From contig JAFYFC010000046.1 of NCBI GenBank assembly GCA_017543905.1, forward strand, positions 1 through 57,823: DNA of 57,823 bases, in the 5' to 3' direction. This DNA is from Clostridia bacterium (GTDB taxonomy: Bacteria; Bacillota; Clostridia; Christensenellales; Aristaeellaceae). This document shows positions 26,833-35,675 of this stretch, piece after piece. The notes under the pieces were generated by a model, which was given only the letters and a program-made list of their open reading frames with translations, was not told where the DNA came from and ran no database searches. The translations under genes were made by a program, and so were the position numbers. The first letter of the stretch is position 1. Every line of letters starts with the position of its first letter.

Positions 26833-29433
26833 CTATTTCACTTTGAAGCTCTGCGTAGCTGCGGCGCGCTCGGAATCGTATGCCAGAGATACGCGGAATT
26901 CGCCCGGCTCGATACGCCACACGAAGTCGCGCCCGAGCGTGCGCATTTCGCGCGGCTTTATATCCAGCGTGACGCGCTTCGTCTCTCCGGGCTCCAAGGA
27001 AACCCGCGTGAACGCGGCAAGCCTGAGCGTGGATTTTACGACGCTGCTGACCATATCCCTAAGATACAGCTGCGGGACGGCGACGCCTGCGCGCTTGCCG
27101 GTATTGGTCACGGTGAACGCCGCCTTGAGAGTCTCGCCGGGCTGTATTTCAGAGGCGGACAGCGAAAGATCTCCGAAACTGAACTGCGTATAGCTCAGTC
27201 CGTATCCGAAGGGATACAACGCAAGCCAGTCCGTCTCCACATAACGTTTAGCGCCTCCGGGGAAACGGCTGTAGTGACAGGGTATCTGTCCCACGCAGCG
27301 CGGGAAGGATATGGGCAGCCTGCCCGAGGGCTCGTTGTCGCCGAACAGCGTTTCCGCCACGGCGATGCCGCCCTGCTCGCCCGGGAACCAGGCTTCCACT
27401 ATAGCGGGAATATGCTCGTGCTCCCACACCGCGGTGACGGGACGGCCGGTCTGCATGACCAGTACGACGGGCGTGCCGGTTTCGGCTACCGCCTTTACGA
27501 ACTCAAGCTGGTTTCCTGGCAGGTCCAGCCGGACGCGGTCGAGGTTTTCGCCGCAGCTGTCCTGATTGTCGCCTACGCATACCACGGCGACGTCCGCCTG
27601 CCCTGCAAGCTCCACCGCGCGGGAGAAATCCTCCGGAGCAGTGTCGTATCCGAAAACGACCCGCGCGCCCTTATGGTCGTTTCGGTATTCCAAAGTAAGC
27701 GCGTAGCGCCTTCCCGCTTCGAAACGGAAGGGTACGAGTCTGTCAGCAAACTCGTTTTCTCCCCAGGCGTCCACGATAAGCTCTCCGTCTGCGTACAGCC
27801 GCACACTGTCCTGTCCGCGGAAGCCGATCATTCCGCCAAAGCTCTTTTCGGGCGTCAGATATCCGCTCCAGCGCACGCAGAACTGCTCCGCAGGTATCGG
27901 CGAACCGTTCATCAGCCAGTTGAAATCGATGGATGGATCGCTTTTCGTCATCAGCGGATTTCCCGCGAAATCCCAACCGGCGTAGTAGCGTCCGGTCAGC
28001 CCGGGCTTTCCGTCTTCGCCCGTAAGCGCGCCGGAGGGGAAAGGGCGGGCGGCATTGCCGAGTATCTTGCAGCCTGCGTCGTAGAGTATGCGTGCCGAAG
28101 GAGAAGCGACACGGCGGATTCCTTCCAGTACGGAAACGCCGTCTTTTCCGCCCGGCGTATAGTCGCCGAGCACCGCGTGAGAAGCGCAGGGCCCGAGCAC
28201 GGCGATCGCAGCGGTATCTTTACTGAGCGGCAGGATACCGTCTTTGTTTTTAAGCAGCGTTACGCTTTCGCGCGCGATGCGCAGGGCGAGGTTTATGTTA
28301 TCCGGCGTATGTACGAAGCGTCCGGCGCGGCTTTCGTCCACGTAAGGATGTTCAAACAGTCCCAGCAGGAATTTAAGCTTCAGTACGCGCCCGCACGCGC
28401 GGCGGATGACCTCTGTATCCAGCCGTCCGGAAAGCACCTGCTCCTTTAAGCCGCTTTGCCATTCGTCGTGCGGAAAATCGAACAGCTGGAGATCGACGCC
28501 CGCCTCGAGCCCCATCGCCATGGCTTCCTTACGGGTTTCAGCCACAAAATGGTTACTGTGCAGACGCTCCACTGCCGTCATATCCGAGCGGACGAAGCCG
28601 CGCATTCCCCATTTGTCCCGCAGAATGTCCGTAAGCAGCTCGTGATCCGCAGCTACCGGCGTGCCGTCGATTGCGTTGTAAGAGCACATCACGTTCACGG
28701 CGCCTCCCTGCGCGACTGCCGCCTCGAACACTGGCAGCGCGTCGGAATAGACCTCGTGGCGACCCATTGCGCACGGCGCGCAGTTCAGCCCACCGATAGG
28801 CGCGCCGTACCCGACGTAATGCTTCGGCTCCGCAGCTACCGAGTCGGGATCGGACAGGTCTCTGCCCTGCAGGCCGATAACTGTTTCACGTGCGAATTCA
28901 GAGCACAGAAGTGTATCCTCGCCGTAGGATTCCTCCGTGCGCCCGTAACGCGGATCGCGTATCAGATCCATTACCGGGCTGAAGGTCTCGTGTATGCCCA
29001 GCGCGCGGGTCTCAGTTCCGATGGCGCGTCCCATCTCCCGCCCCAGAGCGGGATCGAAGGTCGCAGCCAGACCGATCTGCTGCGGAAACGAGGTGGCGAG
29101 GGGATCGCTCACGCCGTGCAGCGCTTCCTGACAAAACAAAAACGGAATGCCGAGGCGCGTATTCTGAACGGCGTAGCGCTGCAGTTCGTTTACCTGCTCC
29201 GGCGTCATCTGGTGAATCTGAATGCTTCCGGCGCTGTTCTGCCCAAGCTTGCTTTTTAGCTTCTCCGTATCGACTTGAACCGTCCGGTTCACGCCTCCGA
29301 CTGTGCCCCGGGTTGTGAATTCGCCGCTCGAATACTGATCGGTCTGAAGTATCATCTCTTCAAGCGTCATTCTGTCCAGCAGGTCGCGCACGCGCTCGTC
29401 CGTATTCATCCGAGGATTCCGATAATCTGACAT
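26833..29433 (-). CDS. Glycoside hydrolase family 3 beta-glycosidase with PA14 insert
   Basis: The 866-residue protein has the GH3 TIM barrel (about 1-330) with KHYVGYG (Lys204-His205) and nucleophile Asp284 in GFVRSDMTA. An alpha/beta sandwich follows, interrupted at about 475-600 by a PA14-type carbohydrate-binding insert (GLTGRYYAGWDFAGNPLM, VRLYADGELIVDAW). The segment NQDSCGENLDR probably carries the acid/base Glu, and an Fn3-like C-terminus ends the protein. There is no signal peptide. This domain order is usual for beta-glucosidase/beta-xylosidase-type GH3 enzymes; the substrate cannot be fixed. ATG 29433 has a CGGAG site. Confidence 0.92.
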   Translation of the reverse strand: MSDYRNPRMNTDERVRDLLDRMTLEEMILQTDQYSSGEFTTRGTVGGVNRTVQVDTEKLKSKLGQNSAGSIQIHQMTPEQVNELQRYAVQNTRLGIPFLFCQEALHGVSDPLATSFPQQIGLAATFDPALGREMGRAIGTETRALGIHETFSPVMDLIRDPRYGRTEESYGEDTLLCSEFARETVIGLQGRDLSDPDSVAAEPKHYVGYGAPIGGLNCAPCAMGRHEVYSDALPVFEAAVAQGGAVNVMCSYNAIDGTPVAADHELLTDILRDKWGMRGFVRSDMTAVERLHSNHFVAETRKEAMAMGLEAGVDLQLFDFPHDEWQSGLKEQVLSGRLDTEVIRRACGRVLKLKFLLGLFEHPYVDESRAGRFVHTPDNINLALRIARESVTLLKNKDGILPLSKDTAAIAVLGPCASHAVLGDYTPGGKDGVSVLEGIRRVASPSARILYDAGCKILGNAARPFPSGALTGEDGKPGLTGRYYAGWDFAGNPLMTKSDPSIDFNWLMNGSPIPAEQFCVRWSGYLTPEKSFGGMIGFRGQDSVRLYADGELIVDAWGENEFADRLVPFRFEAGRRYALTLEYRNDHKGARVVFGYDTAPEDFSRAVELAGQADVAVVCVGDNQDSCGENLDRVRLDLPGNQLEFVKAVAETGTPVVLVMQTGRPVTAVWEHEHIPAIVEAWFPGEQGGIAVAETLFGDNEPSGRLPISFPRCVGQIPCHYSRFPGGAKRYVETDWLALYPFGYGLSYTQFSFGDLSLSASEIQPGETLKAAFTVTNTGKRAGVAVPQLYLRDMVSSVVKSTLRLAAFTRVSLEPGETKRVTLDIKPREMRTLGRDFVWRIEPGEFRVSLAYDSERAAATQSFKVK

Positions 29434-29565
29434 GGCTTGATTCTCCGTTTCTTTATATTGAAGCAGCCTCGTAAACGGGCTTTTTGACTGTATATACCTC
29501 TTTGCTGAAGCGGCAGCTGCCTGCTTTTTGCAAGACGGCCTGATCGCGTCTGTTTTGAACGACGC

Positions 29566-31191
29566 TTATCCGAACAGCAGCTCGAAGCTAAGATTTCCGC
29601 AGGCGGGCGCAGAGACGTTTATATACTCCGACTCTCCGACGCGCTCGCGTCTGTATTCGGCGTTTTCGCCGTTTATCAGGAGCCTGCCGCACTGCCTTCC
29701 TTTCGGCATCAACATATGCGCATGGATCAGTTTGGCGGGGGAGCATATATCGTATCTCATGCCTTCATCCGTCAGGATATAGCGCACGTCCACCAGCTTC
29801 CCGCTGACCTCGTAGCCGGTCAGATAGCGAAGCTCGGTATAATGCGTGACCGGAAATTTCGGCGCGAAACAGATTTCGTCGTAGTTGACGCCGACGTCGT
29901 TTATCCCGGCGAGACCTTCGTCAACCGCGCTGATCAGCGCGGCGGCGCCCCAGGCGCTCGGGCCGAGCTCCGGCTGCGGTCTGGAATCCGGCCAGTACAG
30001 GAAATATACCGTGCCGTCGCGTTTAGTCAGGTCGATAAAACGCCTGATTATGTCCCAACCGTATTCCTCGTATCCGTTGTTAAAGGCGGCCTTCGAAAGC
30101 TCGCCAGCAGTAAAGGGCGAGATCGCTCCGTTCACGTATCTGCCTTTTTTATAGACATAAAACGTGTCGTATGGCGGATCGACGGTGAACCACTCCGCAA
30201 AGCAGTCCGTGTGTGCGCGACGGCTCATGTATTCCTCTATTATGGAGCGCGCCTGAGCGGTATCGGTCAGACCGCGGTTTATATCGTAGGTATTCGACAG
30301 GGAAAGCCGCTGCGTTTCGAGCTCGTCTATGCCGTCGTGACCCAGATGGAGCTGATGAATAAAGAAACGACCGTTCCAGAGATAGCGGAATATGTTTTCG
30401 CGCAGTCTGTCGGCGCGTGCTTCCCAGCCCCTGGCAGTGTCTTCCCGCCCGAGCCTGCGGTTAAGCCACGCAAGCTGCTTCATCGCCTGATACACGCCGG
30501 AGTTGTCTCCGTGCATAATGGACATAGGCGTATTTTCGTCGATTCTGCGGTTCGTGCCTGCGTCCGGCTGAGAGGTAAAGTCCCAGGTGTCTATCGTGAA
30601 GGGACGCTTGACCAGCCCGTGCGCTTCGTCCCAGCGTTTGGAGTCTGAGGTAATGTATTCGATGCCCTTTTCAAGCCTCGGCAGCGTCCGGCGCAGCCAC
30701 TCGTCGTCGCCGGTCGTTCTGTACAGGTATACGGCGCCCTCCACGACGAGATACTCGATGTCGGCCTCCAGTTCCAGCCTTACCAGAGACAGATTGTCTT
30801 CCGGATACATCACGCGGCAGTCTTCGTTCACGAACATCCAGTGATAATCGTCCATCTGTTTGACGAGCTCGTAAAACTGTCCGTCCTCGCGCTGGGTGGC
30901 TATTATGAAATTCAGGAACGATTTCAGGTCGTATTCCCAGTGCCGCATAGCCTTCATTACGTGGACGTGATCGCGTATCCAGTTTTTATTCGTGACAAGG
31001 ATTTTGCCGTCGATGAAAACGAGCGATCTGTCCTCGTATATGTTGCTGCGCAGCGTATGCAGAAACAAGCCGAGCTCGGGATCCGTCGTGGTCAGTACCG
31101 AAGGAAAGCCCAGCTCACGGTTGTTGTACGTGCCGTTAAAATGAACGCCGTCTAATTTGAGCGAGGGCAATTTGTGCCGAAATTCTATCAT
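29566..31191 (-). CDS. Six-hairpin (alpha/alpha)6 glycosidase-like protein
   Basis: The 541-residue protein is mainly helical with the motifs of the six-hairpin glycosidase superfamily: WIRDHVHVMKAMRHWEYDLK (an acid-containing W-x-RD near residue 72), EADIEYLVVEGAVYLYRTTG, NSGVYQAMKQLAWLNRRLGR and GAISPFTAGELSKAAFNNGY. The last about 90 residues form a small beta domain. The layout resembles glycogen-debranching-type GH63/GH133 or GH78-like barrels, but I cannot name the family. No signal peptide. ATG 31191 follows AGGAGA. It sits 132 bases upstream of the GH3 gene, in the same direction, so the two may share a transcript. Confidence 0.75.
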   Translation of the reverse strand: MIEFRHKLPSLKLDGVHFNGTYNNRELGFPSVLTTTDPELGLFLHTLRSNIYEDRSLVFIDGKILVTNKNWIRDHVHVMKAMRHWEYDLKSFLNFIIATQREDGQFYELVKQMDDYHWMFVNEDCRVMYPEDNLSLVRLELEADIEYLVVEGAVYLYRTTGDDEWLRRTLPRLEKGIEYITSDSKRWDEAHGLVKRPFTIDTWDFTSQPDAGTNRRIDENTPMSIMHGDNSGVYQAMKQLAWLNRRLGREDTARGWEARADRLRENIFRYLWNGRFFIHQLHLGHDGIDELETQRLSLSNTYDINRGLTDTAQARSIIEEYMSRRAHTDCFAEWFTVDPPYDTFYVYKKGRYVNGAISPFTAGELSKAAFNNGYEEYGWDIIRRFIDLTKRDGTVYFLYWPDSRPQPELGPSAWGAAALISAVDEGLAGINDVGVNYDEICFAPKFPVTHYTELRYLTGYEVSGKLVDVRYILTDEGMRYDICSPAKLIHAHMLMPKGRQCGRLLINGENAEYRRERVGESEYINVSAPACGNLSFELLFG

Positions 31192-31271
31192 GGTTTCTTC
31201 TCCTGTGCAGGAAGCTGCAGCGCTCCGCCTTATTTGCCGTTCACAAAACCATATGCGTATCGTGCACTCAG

Positions 31272-31280
31272 ATTATACCA
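31272..31280 (-). promoter_or_regulatory. Extended -10 promoter of the six-hairpin glycosidase/GH3 genes
   Basis: TGG-TATAAT on the minus strand (-10 at 31277-31272), about 80 bases before the start. The -35 region is weak, as expected for an extended -10 promoter. Confidence 0.55.
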
Positions 31281-31491
31281 TATATTTGCGTAATGCGTAA
31301 CAGGCTGTTTCGGGAAACGGTTAAAATTCTGTTTTGTTTTTAATCTGTGCGGCTGGCTGCGCTGCCGTGAAGGTCAGAACGGGCACGGCCGGACGCCGCG
31401 CGGGCGCGGGAGTGTGTACAAGGCCGCCGCGCTTCAGCGTGTAAACGCCGCGCCGCAGAGCATAAACCGCGCGTTTTTTTGCTCGCGGGAA

Positions 31492-31520
31492 TTGTAGACT
31501 TATTAAAATGATGATATAAT
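31492..31520 (+). promoter_or_regulatory. Promoter of the SBP_5 lipoprotein-phosphatase pair
   Basis: TTGTAG (31492-31497), 17 bases, TATAAT (31515-31520). The leader to the start codon at 31727 is about 200 bases, long enough to hold an RNA element, though none was recognised. Confidence 0.6.
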
Positions 31521-31726
31521 ATAATATTGAGAGATTTTTAAGCGGCGGCAGGAGCGTGCCTAAAACGCGGTGAACCGACTGCGTACCTGCAGAGGCGCTG
31601 TTTAAAGGTTCATAAATACAGCTCTTTCCGGATAAACCGCCTTGCGGCGCGCTCGCGCAGAGCTCTGCTTTGCGGGCGGCGCGGCAGGGAACGCGGATTT
31701 TTCGGAAAAAGAGAAAGCGAGAGATT

Positions 31727-33409
31727 ATGCGCAGGAATTGGCGGTCACTAACGGCGCTGCTGCTGGCGCTGCTTCTGTGCGTAAGCCTGGCGGGCTGCTC
31801 CGGCACGGATAAGGACACGGCAGTTAATCCCGAAAGCGGGAGCGAAACCGGTTCAGACGCCGTACAGGCGGAGCCGGGGCTTGTGCGGCTTGCTCTGTCG
31901 AGCTCTGTCGACACGATGGACGTACACAAAAACACGGCGGATTATATGCTCCCGCTCAACATATACGAGCGTCTGTTCGATATCCGGGTAAACGAGGACG
32001 GCTCGACACGCCTTGAAAACGGGCTTGCGGAAAGCTGGTCGGTATCCGGGGACGGGCTTACGTATCATTTTACGCTGCGCGGCGACGCGTTCTTTTCAGA
32101 CGGAACGCCGGTCGGGGCTTCCGACGTGGCGTTTACATTTACGCGCATGCTGGCGCTGCCTGAGAGCCGGCAGACGGACTTTGCGGATATGATACTCAGC
32201 GCCTCTGCGGTGATGGAGCATAAGACGGACACGCTTGAGGGCATCCGGGTGCTTGACGACAGGAATCTTGAAATCACGCTGTCAGAGCCGTTTTCGGGCT
32301 ATCTGTATCAGCTGGCCACGCCTTCCTGCAGCATACTGAGCGAGAAATGCGTGACTGAGGCCGGAGACGCGTTCGGCGTGTCAGCGGAGCATACGATAGG
32401 CTCCGGCCCGTACCGCGTGACGGAATTTACGAAGTCGCGCATCGTGCTTGAAAGAAATCCGTACTACTGCTGCCACGAAGGCGAAATCCTGACCGTCAGC
32501 CGGGCGGAATTTTCAGTGCTCGCGTCAGCCCTGATCGACCGTATGTTCCAACGCGGCGAGCTCGACCTGCTGGACGTGAACCGCGTGAATCCGGAGGTGG
32601 TGGAGCAGGTCTACAAGTCTCCGGAATGGAAGGAACGGCTGCTTTCATACAGCCGCGTCGAGGTCCAGTACATGATGCTGAACGTGGAACCCCCGCCGCT
32701 TGACGACGTGCGTATCCGCAAGGCGATACAAATGGCCATAAATCGGCAGAAGATACTGGACGAGCTTTATAACGGCGACGGACGGCTGCTGGACGGCATA
32801 TATCCGAGGGGGCTGATCGGCTTCAGCGAAGCGAATCAGGGCTGGCTGAAATACGATCCAGAGGAGGCCGCGCGGCTCGTAAACGAGGTGCCGTCGGCAA
32901 AGGAAATCCGCGTGGAGCTTGCCGCAAATTCGCAAAGCGAGACCAGAACGCTGCGCATGCTCGAGATGATACGGCAGGATCTGAGCGCGGTGGGGCTGGA
33001 CGTTTCGATCGTAAGCTATGACGACGAAAGCCGCATGTATCTGCGCAAGGCGGGCAGACTGATGGCCTACACCGGCGAATGGAGCGCGGATTTCAACGAC
33101 CCCGACAATTTTATATATACCTTCTTCGGCAGCCGCGCAAAGACTCTCGGCCGCTCAGGCAACTACGCAAACGAGAGCGTGATCTCGCGCATCGCAGCGG
33201 CGCGTACGCTGCAGGACGAGGAGCAGAGGCTCAAGGAATACGCCGAGCTCGAACGTATACTCATACAGGACGAGGCCGTATGGGTGCCGCTGTTTTCCTC
33301 GGATCATCTGTTCGTATTGGGAGACAGAGTAGAGAGCTTCACACCCTTCTGGGCAGGCTGGGGCTCGCTGTATCTTAAGGATATAATCCTGAAGCCTGAG
33401 GCGCGCTGA
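31727..33409 (+). CDS. Peptide/nickel-type ABC substrate-binding lipoprotein (SBP_bac_5)
   Basis: ATG 31727 gives a 560-residue protein with a clean lipobox (SLAGC, Cys24). The body has SBP_5 landmarks: TADYMLPLNIYERLFDIRVN, LAESWSVSGDGLTYHFTLR, FSDGTPVGASDVAFTFTRML, GSGPYRVTEF and DVRIRKAIQMAINRQKILDE. Relatives bind peptides, nickel or other small solutes and feed Dpp/Opp transporters. No permease or ATPase gene is near. Instead a dCache-HAMP-PP2C phosphatase gene follows after 28 bases, so the protein may present its ligand to that sensor; this is inference. The site before the start is only GAGAAAGCGAGAG, a weak match. Confidence 0.88.
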   Translation: MRRNWRSLTALLLALLLCVSLAGCSGTDKDTAVNPESGSETGSDAVQAEPGLVRLALSSSVDTMDVHKNTADYMLPLNIYERLFDIRVNEDGSTRLENGLAESWSVSGDGLTYHFTLRGDAFFSDGTPVGASDVAFTFTRMLALPESRQTDFADMILSASAVMEHKTDTLEGIRVLDDRNLEITLSEPFSGYLYQLATPSCSILSEKCVTEAGDAFGVSAEHTIGSGPYRVTEFTKSRIVLERNPYYCCHEGEILTVSRAEFSVLASALIDRMFQRGELDLLDVNRVNPEVVEQVYKSPEWKERLLSYSRVEVQYMMLNVEPPPLDDVRIRKAIQMAINRQKILDELYNGDGRLLDGIYPRGLIGFSEANQGWLKYDPEEAARLVNEVPSAKEIRVELAANSQSETRTLRMLEMIRQDLSAVGLDVSIVSYDDESRMYLRKAGRLMAYTGEWSADFNDPDNFIYTFFGSRAKTLGRSGNYANESVISRIAAARTLQDEEQRLKEYAELERILIQDEAVWVPLFSSDHLFVLGDRVESFTPFWAGWGSLYLKDIILKPEAR

Positions 33410-33437
33410 GCTGCCGCACAGCACACGGGAGGTTCGC

Positions 33438-35645
33438 ATGAAAGAAAGTCTTCGCGTCAAAATATTCCGAATGAACATCGTTCTGGTCGCAGTGGCGCTC
33501 GTGCTGTTCACGCTGCTGGGCATATATCAGGTTCGCCGGGACGCCGACCTCATGGAGAAAACGAACCGCAGTCAGAACACCGTTATCGTGGATTCGCTTT
33601 CGGATTCCATGCGCGATATGGCTACCGAAAGCTTTCAAAAATACGTGGTCTCGGAAGCAAAAATCATAGACGGCGAGTTCTGGACGATGCGGCACGATCT
33701 TCAGGTGCTTGCCAGGCAGGTGCAGATGGTGCTGGAGGAGCCCTCGGCGTATTCGCCCGTCGAGGTGCCGCTGCCCTCGCAGACGGACGCCGGCAAGCTT
33801 ACGCTGCAGCTGCTTTATTCCGATACCGCGGATAAGGACGACCCGGAGCTTAAGGAGCAGATACTGCGAATCGGCGGTCTCAGGAACATGATGCTCGAAA
33901 TGGTCGACGGCAGCGACACGATGCTGGACTGCATGGTTTCCCTGTCGGGCGGCGCGAGCATCATCGTGGACAGAACGCCGGAGAGCAAGGTCGGCCCAAA
34001 CGGCGACGTGCAGTATTACAACGCCGACCGGCGCCCGTGGTACGTGGGCGCGCTCGTGCACGGCACGACGTACTCTACTCCCGTAAACAAGGACAATTAT
34101 CTGGATACCTATGAAGTCATGGTGGGCGTGCCGGTATATCTGGGAGATACGCTGGCGGCCGTATGCGGCGGTTCCATACTGATGGAATCCATGGCGGATA
34201 TCATCTCAAACGCGAAGATAGGCGAGTACTCGGATACCTGCCTGATAAACGAAAACGGCACGATAATATATTCTTCAAAGCCTGAGGGCGAGCTGGGTCT
34301 GTCGGGCGTCGAGCTTAAAAGCCTGCTGGAGGGCAACAACGCGGACCTTGTCACGCTGGTAAACAGCGCGTTAAGCGGCGACATCGGTTTTCAGCTATTG
34401 GAGATCGACGGAAAACAGACCTATATCGCCTATGCACCCGTAGATACGCTCGGCTGGACGCTGCTTCTAAGCATTTCGCAGGCGGATTTGAACGCCACGG
34501 CGTACCGGCTTGCCGAACAGACCGATACCATAATGGAAGAGTCCATTGCCGAAATGCGCAGTAACGAGGGCAGAACGGTCGTGACCACGCTGTTCGTGGC
34601 GGCGATCATGCTGCTTTTCGCCGGTCTGCTTTCGCTTATCTTTTCAAAGCGGCTGGTCGATCCCATCAAAAAGATGACGCTGCGCGTATCCGAGATGCAG
34701 GGCAACGACATGAGCTTCCGGGTGGAGGACGTGCTGCTCACGGGCGACGAGATAGAGGTGCTCGCGCGGGCGTTCGCCAATATGTCTGAAAAGATGCGCG
34801 GCTACGTACAGGAGATAGTCGAGATAACCTCCGAAAAGCAAAGACTCGATACTGAGCTTTCCGTCGCCGCTGACATCCAGCAGAACATGCTGCCCACGCA
34901 TTTTCCCGCTTTCCCGGACCGCAGGGAGTTCAATCTCTACGCGGTGATGGACCCGGCCAAGGAGGTGGGCGGCGATTTCTACGATTTCTTCCTTATCGAC
35001 GACGACCATCTGGCGCTGGTTATGGCGGACGTATCCGGCAAGGGAGTTCCGGCCTCGCTGTTCATGGTAATTTCCAAAACGCTTATCAAAAACGTAGCCT
35101 CCTCGCGCCCCGGCAGCAAGCCCGCGGAGATACTCAGCAAGGTCAACGATCTATTGTGCGAGGGCAACGAGGACAGTATGTTCGTTACGGTCTGGCTGGG
35201 CATACTAACGGTTTCTACCGGCGAGCTGGTTTCGGCCTGCGCCGGACACGAGTATCCGGTGTTCTACAGAAAAAATCGGGGCTTCGTTTTGGAGCACGAT
35301 CCGCATGGGCTCGCGCTGGGCGCGTATCCGGGCGTGAAGTACCGCAACGCGCAGTGGCAGCTTGCTCCCGGCGATATGCTCTTCCTCTACACGGACGGCG
35401 TTCCGGAGGCGAACAACAGCCGTCAGGAGCTGTTCGGCGAACAGCGGATGCTCGCTGCGCTTGAAAAGAGCATGAACGCGGTCGGCGAAAACGGGTGCGC
35501 CGATACGGAGACTCTCAAACGCTTCCTTGGCGTCCTGCGCGCGCAGATAGACGATTTCGCGGGCGAAACCCCGCAGTTCGACGACCTTACCATGATGTGT
35601 GTGTCGTATATAGGCGGCGGGGCGGCGACAGAGGATATTCATTAA
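33438..35645 (+). CDS. Membrane dCache-HAMP-PP2C (SpoIIE/RsbU-type) serine phosphatase
   Basis: ATG 33438 follows GGGAGG. The 735-residue protein has a membrane segment at about 10-28, an extracytoplasmic dCache sensor to about 355 (YNADRRPWYVGALVHGTTYS is the typical PAS-like pattern), a second membrane segment at about 370-392, HAMP, a short coiled coil, and a PP2C domain from about 475. The PP2C domain keeps its metal acids: GGDFYDFFLIDDDHLALVMA, DVSGKG, LYTDGVPEANN and FDDLTMM. Such phosphatases dephosphorylate STAS-domain anti-sigma antagonists in partner-switching pathways. The STAS-kinase fusion at 39805 is a possible substrate. Its gene is coupled to the lipoprotein gene upstream. Confidence 0.92.
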   Translation: MKESLRVKIFRMNIVLVAVALVLFTLLGIYQVRRDADLMEKTNRSQNTVIVDSLSDSMRDMATESFQKYVVSEAKIIDGEFWTMRHDLQVLARQVQMVLEEPSAYSPVEVPLPSQTDAGKLTLQLLYSDTADKDDPELKEQILRIGGLRNMMLEMVDGSDTMLDCMVSLSGGASIIVDRTPESKVGPNGDVQYYNADRRPWYVGALVHGTTYSTPVNKDNYLDTYEVMVGVPVYLGDTLAAVCGGSILMESMADIISNAKIGEYSDTCLINENGTIIYSSKPEGELGLSGVELKSLLEGNNADLVTLVNSALSGDIGFQLLEIDGKQTYIAYAPVDTLGWTLLLSISQADLNATAYRLAEQTDTIMEESIAEMRSNEGRTVVTTLFVAAIMLLFAGLLSLIFSKRLVDPIKKMTLRVSEMQGNDMSFRVEDVLLTGDEIEVLARAFANMSEKMRGYVQEIVEITSEKQRLDTELSVAADIQQNMLPTHFPAFPDRREFNLYAVMDPAKEVGGDFYDFFLIDDDHLALVMADVSGKGVPASLFMVISKTLIKNVASSRPGSKPAEILSKVNDLLCEGNEDSMFVTVWLGILTVSTGELVSACAGHEYPVFYRKNRGFVLEHDPHGLALGAYPGVKYRNAQWQLAPGDMLFLYTDGVPEANNSRQELFGEQRMLAALEKSMNAVGENGCADTETLKRFLGVLRAQIDDFAGETPQFDDLTMMCVSYIGGGAATEDIH

Positions 35646-35675
35646 CAATAGCGTCGGAATAAGGAAGGAGTAGGA

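Noticed and set aside
27274..28449. 391-codon open frame on the plus strand
   Set aside because: Opposite the GH3 gene, whose catalytic motifs are clear; no ribosome binding site or recognisable domain.
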